Positions 1 through 5,860 of a DNA stretch of 10,642 nucleotides are shown here, in pieces (the stretch's first letter is position 1; each line of letters begins with the position of its first letter). The notes under the pieces were generated by a model, which saw only the letters and a list, made by a program, of their open reading frames with translations, searched no databases and had not been told where the DNA came from. The position numbers and the translations under genes were made by a program. The stretch covers positions 1-10,642 of the forward strand of contig JAEZHG010000277.1 of the NCBI GenBank assembly GCA_023436945.1. The letters run 5' to 3'. This DNA is from Pseudomonadota bacterium (GTDB taxonomy: Bacteria > Pseudomonadota > Alphaproteobacteria > Caulobacterales > Caulobacteraceae).

Positions 1-16
1 GGTATAAGTATATACC
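1..16. promoter_or_regulatory. Candidate HutC-type GntR operator
   Basis: The first 16 bases form a perfect inverted repeat, GGTATA-AGTA-TATACC. Inside it, positions 8-15 read GTATATAC. This matches the known HutC-subfamily operator consensus GT-N-TA-N-AC. It lies about 140 bp upstream of a UTRA-domain GntR regulator, which belongs to that same subfamily, so autoregulation or control of a divergent gene to the left is a reasonable inference. The window edge cuts the region, so further repeats or a divergent promoter may lie outside. Confidence 0.5.
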
Positions 17-64
17 AAATCTACGCATCAGATATTAGAAATGGTGTCTGGGGGCGCTTAACTT

Positions 65-89
65 ATTCAACGAAACTGAATCGTTGGAT
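65..89. repeat. Imperfect inverted repeat upstream of the GntR gene
   Basis: ATTCAACGA (65-73) and TCGTTGGAT (81-89) are inverted copies matching at 8 of 9 positions, separated by 7 bases. The inner six bases, CAACGA/TCGTTG, are perfect. The dyad is centred about 77 bp before the regulator's start codon. It could be an operator for another regulator, or a hairpin in the leader. No T-run follows, so it is not a terminator. Confidence 0.4.
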
Positions 90-153
90 GAAGCGTAATT
101 GTAGTCAGCGTATCGCGGTCTATGAGCTGCGTGCCGATTGGGGAGTCGGATAA

Positions 154-990
154 ATGCCCAAGGTCAAGGAAATCGATTCGCGCACAGCGATCGTCACGGG
201 CGCGCGTCGCAGTCTCAAATCTACGGGGCTGTCACACAGTCTGCCTGTCTATCACCAGCTCGGTTCGATCCTGCGACAGCAGATCAAGGATGGCGTCTAT
301 ACAACGGACAAGGCCATGCCTTCTGAGATGCAGTTGTCTGCGGACTATGACGTCTCGCGTGTGACGGTGCGTCGTGCGCTAGAGTTGCTTGAAAAGGAAG
401 GGCGCATTGTCCGTCGCCATGGGGTTGGCACCTTTGTCAGCACGCCTTCGCGAGGTGCGACCGAGGTCAGCTCGCGCGTTTCAGGCCTGGTCGAGAACCT
501 GATTTCCATGGGTATGGATACGACCGCCCAGCTTCTTGAATATATCCCTGCCATGACGCCGCCTACACAGGTGGCACAGGCCTTGGGGCTTCAGGCCGAT
601 GATACGGTTCTGAAAATGGTGCGCCTGCGCAGCCATCGCGGTGCGACACTGTCTGTCTCGACGGTCTATGTTCCGCACAGTGTCTCGCATCTGGTTCAGG
701 AGCACATGCTCGATGACCGTCCGGTAGTGCGAATGCTGGAGGAGGGCGGTATCCGTCCCTATCGCGCGGAGCAAACCATGAGCGCGGTTCCGGCGGATGA
801 TGCTGTGGCCGAATGGCTTGGCATCGGTATTTCGATGCCGGTGATCCGTCTACGCCGCACGATCTTTGACGATCAGGGCCACCCGATCCAGCACTATGTG
901 GGCCTCTATAACCCCGACAACTACGAGTATCACATGATGCTCACCCGCGATAATTCGAGTGACCGTCCCCAGTGGAGACACATAGGCTGA
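154..990 (+). CDS. GntR family transcriptional regulator, HutC/UTRA type
   Basis: This is a DNA-binding repressor of 278 residues, a little longer than the usual 240-250 because of an N-terminal extension of about 28 residues. Residues 31-96 are a standard GntR winged helix-turn-helix: it begins PVYHQLGSILRQQI, has the recognition-helix segment VSRVTVRRALELLEKEG (67-83) and ends with the wing RRHGVGTFV. Residues from about 105 to 265 resemble the UTRA ligand-binding domain, including the typical strand after the linker (LKMVRLRSHRG) and a late PVIRLRRTIFDDQGHPI segment. The ATG is preceded by GGGGAG at 140-145 with 8-base spacing. HutC-type proteins usually bind a small-molecule effector that releases them from DNA. 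The ligand here is unknown. The gene lies just downstream of a matching operator-like site (8-15). Whether it controls the peptidase gene, the 4120-9787 cluster or only itself is not shown. Confidence 0.93.
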   Translation: MPKVKEIDSRTAIVTGARRSLKSTGLSHSLPVYHQLGSILRQQIKDGVYTTDKAMPSEMQLSADYDVSRVTVRRALELLEKEGRIVRRHGVGTFVSTPSRGATEVSSRVSGLVENLISMGMDTTAQLLEYIPAMTPPTQVAQALGLQADDTVLKMVRLRSHRGATLSVSTVYVPHSVSHLVQEHMLDDRPVVRMLEEGGIRPYRAEQTMSAVPADDAVAEWLGIGISMPVIRLRRTIFDDQGHPIQHYVGLYNPDNYEYHMMLTRDNSSDRPQWRHIG

Positions 991-1011
991 GGGCCTAAAT
1001 CCTCGCCTTTT
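984..1011 (+). terminator. Weak candidate terminator after the GntR gene
   Basis: AGGC-T-GAGG (984-992, one bulged T) can pair with CCTCGCCT (1001-1008) across an 8-base loop, and is followed by four T residues (1008-1011). It overlaps the stop codon. The stem is short and interrupted, so termination may be partial. Confidence 0.35.
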
Positions 1012-1057
1012 CACGGTCGTCAGAGGCTCTGGTTAACAGGGTTGCATTTTGAATACC

Positions 1058-1068
1058 GTTGTTACAAC
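1058..1068. repeat. Perfect short palindrome in the leader before the peptidase gene
   Basis: GTTGT-T-ACAAC is a perfect inverted repeat with a single central base. It sits about 115 bp before the peptidase start codon, in the 189-base gap where its promoter must lie. It has the look of a small operator, but it does not match the GT-N-TA-N-AC pattern seen at 8-15. The rest of the gap (991-1179) shows no other feature I can support besides the ribosome binding site. Confidence 0.3.
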
Positions 1069-1179
1069 TCAGGGCGGTAGATCGCAAAATCATTTGGATT
1101 GAGGCACGATTTGGGCTTGCCAGAGGTTGTAGTGGTCTGAATACCTTGTTCCGTCGATTGTGACGGGAGAGGGGATTCC

Positions 1180-3978
1180 ATGAATAAGATCATGCGTGCA
1201 GTGGGGCTGTCGGCGCTGCTCTTGACCACAACGGGTCTGACCACACCGGCCTTTGCGGCCATGGCTGCGGTCGAGGCAACGGCACAGGCTCCGGTGATTA
1301 CACCAGCCGTGGCGGGCCTGACGGCACCGAAGGACTTCTTCCCGCAAGAGCCGGGTACGGATTACTATTTGGCCAACTATGACCAGTACGCCGCCTATCT
1401 GCAGCGACTGGCCTCGGAATCCGACCGTATCAAGCTGGAAAGCTTCGGCACCACCGAAGAGGGCCGCACCCAGTGGATGGGCATTGTCTCGTCTCCTGCC
1501 AACCTCGCCAATCTGGACCGCTACAAGGAAATCGCCCGCAAACTGGCCAAGGCCGAGGGTGTGAGCGAGGCGGAAGCCCGCGCACTGGCCGAGGAAGGCA
1601 AGGCAGTTGTCTGGATCGACGCCGGCCTGCACTCGACCGAAACCATCACCACCCAATCGCAGGTCCATGTCCTGTACCGTCTGTTGAGCGGTCAGGATGC
1701 AGAGACCCTGCGCACGCTGGACGACACGATCCTGATCTTCGGCCATGTGAATCCGGATGGCACCCAGCTGGTTTCCGACTGGTACATGCGCAAGGAAAAC
1801 CCGCTGGAGAGTACGTTCCAGGACATTCCGCGCCTCTATCAGAAGTACACCGGCCACGATAACAACCGCGACAGCTACCTCGCGACGCAGGCCGAAACGC
1901 GCAATGTGAACCGCATCCACTATCGCGAGTGGTTCCCGCAGATCGTCTTTAACCAGCACCAGACCGGCCCGCGCGGGATGGTGGTGTTCATTCCGCCGTT
2001 CCGCGATCCGTTCAACTACAATTTTGATCCGCTGGTGATGACCACCACCACCGAGATCGGCACCATCATGCACAGCCGCCTGATCGCAGAGGGCAAGGCC
2101 GGTTCGGGCATGAACTCGGCGGCCAACTATTCGACGTGGCACAACGGCATGTACCGCTCCACGCCGTACTTCCATAATGCCGTCGGCATCCTGACCGAGA
2201 TCATCGGTGGTCCGATCCCTGAAGAGATCCCGCTGCTGCCGGAAGTGCAACTGCCCAGCAACGACAAGCCCATGCCGATTACGCCGCGCCTTTGGCACCT
2301 GCGTGACAGCGTCGAGTATCAGTGGACCATGAACCGCGCGGTCATAGACTATGCCTCGCGCAACAAAGAGCGTTTGCTGTTCAACATCTGGCGCATGGGC
2401 ATGAACGCCATCGAGCGCGGATCGACCGATAGCTGGAAGATCACGCCGACGGCGGTTGCCAACCTGCAAGCTGCTGCCACCGAGAACAACCGTGGTGCGA
2501 TTGATCCGGCCCTGCTGGACACGGTTGTCCGCACCCCGGAAAACCGCGAGCCGCGCGGCTACATCATCAACCCGCAGACCCAGCGCGACCTTCCGGCTAC
2601 GGTCGCCTTCGTCAACGCCCTGATCCACAACGGCGTGGATGTCGAGGTGGCCAGCCAGCCCTTCACGGTCAATGGCACCCGCTATCCGGCAGGCTCCTAT
2701 GTAGTGAAGACCGCTCAGGCCTATCGTCCGCACGTGCTCGACATGTTCGAGCCGCAGGACCACCCGCACAACACCGAATATCCGGGTGGCCCGCCCAAGC
2801 TGCCCTATGACGTGGCGGGCTATACGCTGGCCCTTCAGATGGGTGTGAACTTCGACCGCATTCTGGACGGCTTTGAAGCCCCGACCCAGAAGGCCGAGGA
2901 CGTGCTGGCTGTTCCGGCGGGCCGTGTGATCGGCTCGGGCCGTGCAGGCTTTGTTATCCCGCACGAGGTCAACAACAGCTTCATCCTGACCAACCGACTG
3001 CTGGCTGCCGGCATTACGCCGGAGTGGATTGGTCAGTCGGTGCGCGCCAATGGTGCGACGCTGGGTGCGGGTGCCATCTGGGTTCCGGCCTCGGCTGAAG
3101 CCTCCGAGATCGTGCGTTCGGCTGTGGCCCCGCTGGGCATCGACGTACACGCCGTGTCGCGTCGTCCGGCAGGCGAGGGCATGGCGCTGAAGCCTGTGCG
3201 CGTCGGTCTGGTAGATCGTTATGGTGGCGTGATGTCGTCGGGGTGGACCCGTATGCTGCTGGAGCAATACGAGTTCCCGTTCGAGGTGGTCTATCCGCAA
3301 GCCCTGAACAGCGAAGACCTGAATGCGAAGTATGATGTGTTGGTGTTTACCGACACGGTGGCTCCTGCTCTGACCCACGATGCCTATCGTTCGGGCCGCT
3401 ATGGTGGTTCGCAGCCTTCGCCGGAATCGGTGCCTGCCGAGTACCGCAGATGGCTGGGTGAGGTGACGGCAGAGACGACCGTGCCGCGCATCGCCGAGTT
3501 CGCCCGCAAGGGTGGCACTGTGGTGACCATCGGTAACTCGAACCGTCTGGCCCACCTGCTGGGCGCGCCGATCGAGCCGACGCTGGTGAAGACCGAGAAT
3601 GGTCGCACTGTGCCGCTGTCCACGACCGAGTTCTTCCTGCCGGGTTCGATTCTTGAGGCAGCGGTCGATAATACCAACCCGCTGGCTTATGGCATGCCGG
3701 AACGCGCCAATGTGTTCTTCAGCAATGGCCAGACCTTCCGCACAACCTCGGATGCGGCGCAGTCGGTTGTCCGCTTCGACACCGACAAGCCGCTGGTCAG
3801 CGGTTGGGAGCACCATCAGGAGCGCCTGAAAGACACGACCGCAGTGGTTGATGTCGATCTGGGCGAGGGCAAGCTGTTCGTTTACGGCACCGAGGTGATC
3901 CAGCGCGCGCAACCGCACAGCACCTTCCGCCTGTTCTTCAATGGCCTGCTCTACGGTCCGGCAAGTTCGGCGAAGTAA
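1180..3978 (+). CDS. Secreted M14 family zinc carboxypeptidase with amidotransferase-like C-terminal domain
   Basis: This 932-residue exported metallopeptidase is predicted to cleave C-terminal residues from peptides outside the cytoplasm. Residues 1-26 are a Sec signal peptide (basic start, hydrophobic core, AFA before the cut). The peptidase domain runs from about 60 to 400. The HxxE zinc motif is H151-S-T-E154, the third ligand is probably H260 in NQHQTG, an Asn-Arg pair for the substrate carboxylate lies in HDNNRD (226-231), and E340 in LTEIIG is the likely catalytic glutamate. From about 674 to 900 the sequence resembles a class I glutamine-amidotransferase/DJ-1-like fold (VRVGLVDRYGG start). 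Where the nucleophile Cys would be expected it reads IGNSN (784-788), so this domain is probably not catalytic. The start has a good GGGAGAGGGG site at 1165-1174. The gene stands alone, ending at a strong terminator. A link to its neighbours is not evident. Confidence 0.9.
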   Translation: MNKIMRAVGLSALLLTTTGLTTPAFAAMAAVEATAQAPVITPAVAGLTAPKDFFPQEPGTDYYLANYDQYAAYLQRLASESDRIKLESFGTTEEGRTQWMGIVSSPANLANLDRYKEIARKLAKAEGVSEAEARALAEEGKAVVWIDAGLHSTETITTQSQVHVLYRLLSGQDAETLRTLDDTILIFGHVNPDGTQLVSDWYMRKENPLESTFQDIPRLYQKYTGHDNNRDSYLATQAETRNVNRIHYREWFPQIVFNQHQTGPRGMVVFIPPFRDPFNYNFDPLVMTTTTEIGTIMHSRLIAEGKAGSGMNSAANYSTWHNGMYRSTPYFHNAVGILTEIIGGPIPEEIPLLPEVQLPSNDKPMPITPRLWHLRDSVEYQWTMNRAVIDYASRNKERLLFNIWRMGMNAIERGSTDSWKITPTAVANLQAAATENNRGAIDPALLDTVVRTPENREPRGYIINPQTQRDLPATVAFVNALIHNGVDVEVASQPFTVNGTRYPAGSYVVKTAQAYRPHVLDMFEPQDHPHNTEYPGGPPKLPYDVAGYTLALQMGVNFDRILDGFEAPTQKAEDVLAVPAGRVIGSGRAGFVIPHEVNNSFILTNRLLAAGITPEWIGQSVRANGATLGAGAIWVPASAEASEIVRSAVAPLGIDVHAVSRRPAGEGMALKPVRVGLVDRYGGVMSSGWTRMLLEQYEFPFEVVYPQALNSEDLNAKYDVLVFTDTVAPALTHDAYRSGRYGGSQPSPESVPAEYRRWLGEVTAETTVPRIAEFARKGGTVVTIGNSNRLAHLLGAPIEPTLVKTENGRTVPLSTTEFFLPGSILEAAVDNTNPLAYGMPERANVFFSNGQTFRTTSDAAQSVVRFDTDKPLVSGWEHHQERLKDTTAVVDVDLGEGKLFVYGTEVIQRAQPHSTFRLFFNGLLYGPASSAK

Positions 3979-4004
3979 GGATTTTGCCTGCTTGAAATGG
4001 AACG

Positions 4005-4031
4005 GGGGGTCGCTTCGGCGGCCCCCTTTTT
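4005..4031 (+). terminator. Strong rho-independent terminator with UUCG tetraloop
   Basis: GGGGGTCGC (4005-4013) pairs with GCGGCCCCC (4018-4026) around a TTCG loop closed by C-G, with one G-T wobble, and is followed by five T residues (4027-4031). The cUUCGg loop is exceptionally stable. The structure lies 26 bases after the peptidase stop codon, and separates that gene from the downstream cluster. Confidence 0.92.
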
Positions 4032-4044
4032 CATGCGCTATGCC

Positions 4045-4090
4045 TTATGAATATTGTCGCTTGCGTTATGAGACTGACTATCGCAATCTA
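4045..4090 (+). promoter_or_regulatory. Presumed promoter region of the thiolase-ligase cluster
   Basis: The 88 bases between the terminator and the thiolase start must hold the cluster's promoter if the terminator is efficient. A weak candidate is TTGTCG (4054-4059) with GACTAT (4076-4081) at 16-base spacing; the -35 is fair and the -10 is poor. The hexamer TTATGA occurs twice, at 4045-4050 and 4066-4071, with starts 21 bases apart (two helical turns), which would suit a regulator binding one face of the helix. No copy of the GTATATAC-type site is visible here. Confidence 0.3.
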
Positions 4091-4104
4091 ACCTCAACGA
4101 TAAG

Positions 4105-4110
4105 AGGAGG
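4105..4110 (+). promoter_or_regulatory. Ribosome binding site fixing the GTG start of the thiolase
   Basis: A full AGGAGG lies 9 bases before GTG 4120. The GTG at 4112 is out of frame, and no in-frame ATG lies near. The protein then begins VYVLGGWQSDFAR, as thiolases of this group do, so the GTG start is well supported. Confidence 0.75.
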
Positions 4111-4119
4111 AGTGGCGTC

Positions 4120-5340
4120 GTGGTCTATGTTCTGGGAGGCTGGCAGAGCGATTTCGCGCGTAACTGGGCGCGCGAGGGCATGGAGATTTCGGACGCCTTT
4201 GCCGAGGCGCTGAACCACGGTCTGGAAGCCACGGGCCTTGATCCGCAAGAGATCGAAACCGGCCACGTCGGCAATTTTGTCGGCGAACTGTTCTGTAATC
4301 AGGGCCAGTTGGGCGGCTTCTTCGCCCAGACCGACAAGCGTTTTGATGGTATGCCGACCTCGCGCCACGAGGGGGCCTGTGCGTCTGGCTCGCTGGCGAT
4401 CCTCGCCGCCATGGCCGAGATCGAGGCCGGTCGATACGACGTGTCGTGCGTGCTGGGCATCGAGCTGATGCGCAATGTCTCGGGCGATATCGCAACCCAG
4501 CATTTGGGTTCGGCAGCATGGTCGGGACATGAGTTTACCAAGGCCCGCTATCCGTGGCCCGCAGCCTTCTCCGAGATCGGCCAGACCTATCAGGAACGCT
4601 TTGGCCTGAAGTACGAGCACCTCGGCCGCATTGCCGAGATCAACTATGCCAACGGCCGTCGCAACCCGAACGCCCAGACCCGCAAATGGCAGTTCACGGA
4701 TGCCAGTTTCACCGCCGATGACGAGGCCAATCCCGTGATCGAAGGCCTGACCCGCCGTCAGGATTGCGGTCAGGTGACGGACGGTTCTGCTGTCGTGTTT
4801 CTCGCCTCTGAAAAAGCGGCGGCGGCCTATGCGGCCAAGCGCGGGCTGAAGCTGGAAGATATTCCGCAGATCAAGGGCTGGGGCCATACGGGCGCGGCCA
4901 TTTCGCTGCGCTCCAAGCTGGATGCCTCGGCGGGTGGCGGCTTTGTCTTCCCGCATGTGAAGAAGGCCGGCGAGGATGCCCGCCGTCGCGCAGGCATTGC
5001 CGATGTCTGGGGCATCGATGCGGTGGAAACCCACGACTGCTTCACTACCACCGAATATATGGCCATCGAACATCTGGGCCTGACGGGGGCGGGCGAGGCG
5101 TGGAAGGCCATCGAGGATGGCACCATCGACTTTGACGGCAAGTTGCCGTTCAATCCGTCGGGCGGCCTGATTGGCCTTGGCCACCCTGTCGGTGCGACGG
5201 GCGTACGCATGGTGTTGGACGCTGCCAAACAGGTCACCGGCACTGCAGGCGACTATCAGGTCGAGGGCGCGAAGAACGTGCAGACGCTGAACATCGGCGG
5301 CTCGACCACGACGACGGTCAGCTTTGTCGTTGGCCGTTAA
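4120..5340 (+). CDS. SCP2-type thiolase (acetyl-CoA acetyltransferase family)
   Basis: This is a 406-residue thiolase-fold enzyme, expected to cleave a 3-ketoacyl-CoA with CoA (or to condense acyl-CoAs) in the cytosol. The nucleophilic Cys87 lies in EGACASGS (84-91). The C-terminal half has H305-D-C307-F, the HDCF signature of SCP2/SCP-x thiolases, in which Cys307 takes the acid/base role. H355 sits in GLGHPVGATG. At the end, where bacterial thiolases such as FadA carry Cys in a CxGG motif, it has N391-I-G-G-S, consistent with the SCP2 class. SCP2-type thiolases often act on bulky or branched substrates such as steroid side chains. No C-terminal sterol-carrier domain is present. It is the first gene of the cluster, followed after 79 bases by the small NTF2-like gene. 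The thiolase fold is certain; the substrate is not. Confidence 0.92.
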   Translation: MVYVLGGWQSDFARNWAREGMEISDAFAEALNHGLEATGLDPQEIETGHVGNFVGELFCNQGQLGGFFAQTDKRFDGMPTSRHEGACASGSLAILAAMAEIEAGRYDVSCVLGIELMRNVSGDIATQHLGSAAWSGHEFTKARYPWPAAFSEIGQTYQERFGLKYEHLGRIAEINYANGRRNPNAQTRKWQFTDASFTADDEANPVIEGLTRRQDCGQVTDGSAVVFLASEKAAAAYAAKRGLKLEDIPQIKGWGHTGAAISLRSKLDASAGGGFVFPHVKKAGEDARRRAGIADVWGIDAVETHDCFTTTEYMAIEHLGLTGAGEAWKAIEDGTIDFDGKLPFNPSGGLIGLGHPVGATGVRMVLDAAKQVTGTAGDYQVEGAKNVQTLNIGGSTTTTVSFVVGR

Positions 5341-5378
5341 GGTGCGCCTCTAAACTTCAGATTTTACACAACATCCGA

Positions 5379-5401
5379 CGCGCCCCGCCGAAGAGGGCGT
5401 G
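5379..5401 (+). other. Hairpin between thiolase and NTF2-like gene
   Basis: CGCGCCC (5379-5385) can pair with GGGCGTG (5395-5401) with one G-T wobble and a 9-base loop. There is no T-run. It ends just before the Shine-Dalgarno stretch of the next gene (5403-5412), so it could modulate translation or mark an RNA processing point. The rest of this 79-base gap shows nothing else I can support. Confidence 0.35.
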
Positions 5402-5419
5402 CGGAGGGGGAGAAGTACT

Positions 5420-5860
5420 ATGTCGAACATTCAACAGCTGCTGGACATGATCGCCGCTTGGGGGCGGCAGGATCTGGATGCCGTCATGACCTTCATCCAT
5501 GACGACATTGAATGGAACAACACCGGCGGCTTCCGTGCGCCGGTCAAGGGCAAGGCCGCCATGCGCGAGGCGCTGGAACAGATGGCCTCGACAATCGCCG
5601 AGAGCCGCTGGCGTCTGTTCGATTACATGGAAGAGGGCGACAAGCTCTGGATGGAAGGGGCTGACGAGTTCATCCTCAAGGACGGCAAGCGCGTCGCCAT
5701 TCCCTATATGGGCATGCTGGAATATCGCGACGGCGTCATCCATCGCTGGCGCGAATATTACAACGGCTATCTGCATACGACCCAGCACAAGGATGGTGTG
5801 GTCGGTGAGCACGCCGAAATCATGCTGGACCGTCCTGTTATCACGGGTCCGAAAGCATGA
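5420..5860 (+). CDS. NTF2/SnoaL-fold protein, limonene-epoxide-hydrolase-like
   Basis: This small 146-residue cone-shaped alpha+beta barrel protein has a role that cannot be fixed from sequence. The pattern fits the NTF2-like superfamily: an N-terminal helix with WGRQDLDAVMTFIHDDIEW (14-32), then G-K-A-AMREALEQM, then the strand pair ending GMLEYRDGVIHRWREYYNG (98-116). That last segment recalls limonene-1,2-epoxide hydrolase. However, the Arg of that family's Arg-x-Asp pair appears as Gly (G80-A-D82), and the later Asp as Glu (E112), so the same hydrolysis should not be assumed. I chose ATG 5420, which follows a GGAGGGGGAG site at 5403-5412, over an in-frame GTG at 5399 upstream of that site. 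Its stop overlaps the ligase start by ATGA. Possible roles are hydratase, epoxide hydrolase, isomerase or a binding protein for the pathway intermediate. Confidence 0.82.
   Translation: MSNIQQLLDMIAAWGRQDLDAVMTFIHDDIEWNNTGGFRAPVKGKAAMREALEQMASTIAESRWRLFDYMEEGDKLWMEGADEFILKDGKRVAIPYMGMLEYRDGVIHRWREYYNGYLHTTQHKDGVVGEHAEIMLDRPVITGPKA

Noticed and set aside
84..114. Possible promoter for the GntR gene (TTGGAT with an AT-poor -10)
   Set aside because: The -10 match is too weak to report as a feature; any AT-containing leader would offer similar hexamers.
122..364. Overlapping small frames at the start of the GntR gene
   Set aside because: They are out of frame with the clear winged-helix protein, which has its own good ribosome binding site.
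1134..1145. GGTCTGAATACC as a second copy of the 1-16 operator
   Set aside because: Only the outer GGT/ACC and one inner pair match, and it lacks the central TA arrangement of the consensus.
1090..3918. Very long open frame (942 codons) on the minus strand opposite the M14 peptidase
   Set aside because: Its translation is rich in Arg, His, Gly and Val with no domain I recognise, while the plus-strand protein has a signal peptide and complete peptidase motifs. Long antisense frames are common where third codon positions are GC-rich.
4078..5184. Minus-strand frame of 368 codons opposite the thiolase
   Set aside because: Antisense shadow: no recognisable motif, and the opposite strand encodes a clear thiolase.
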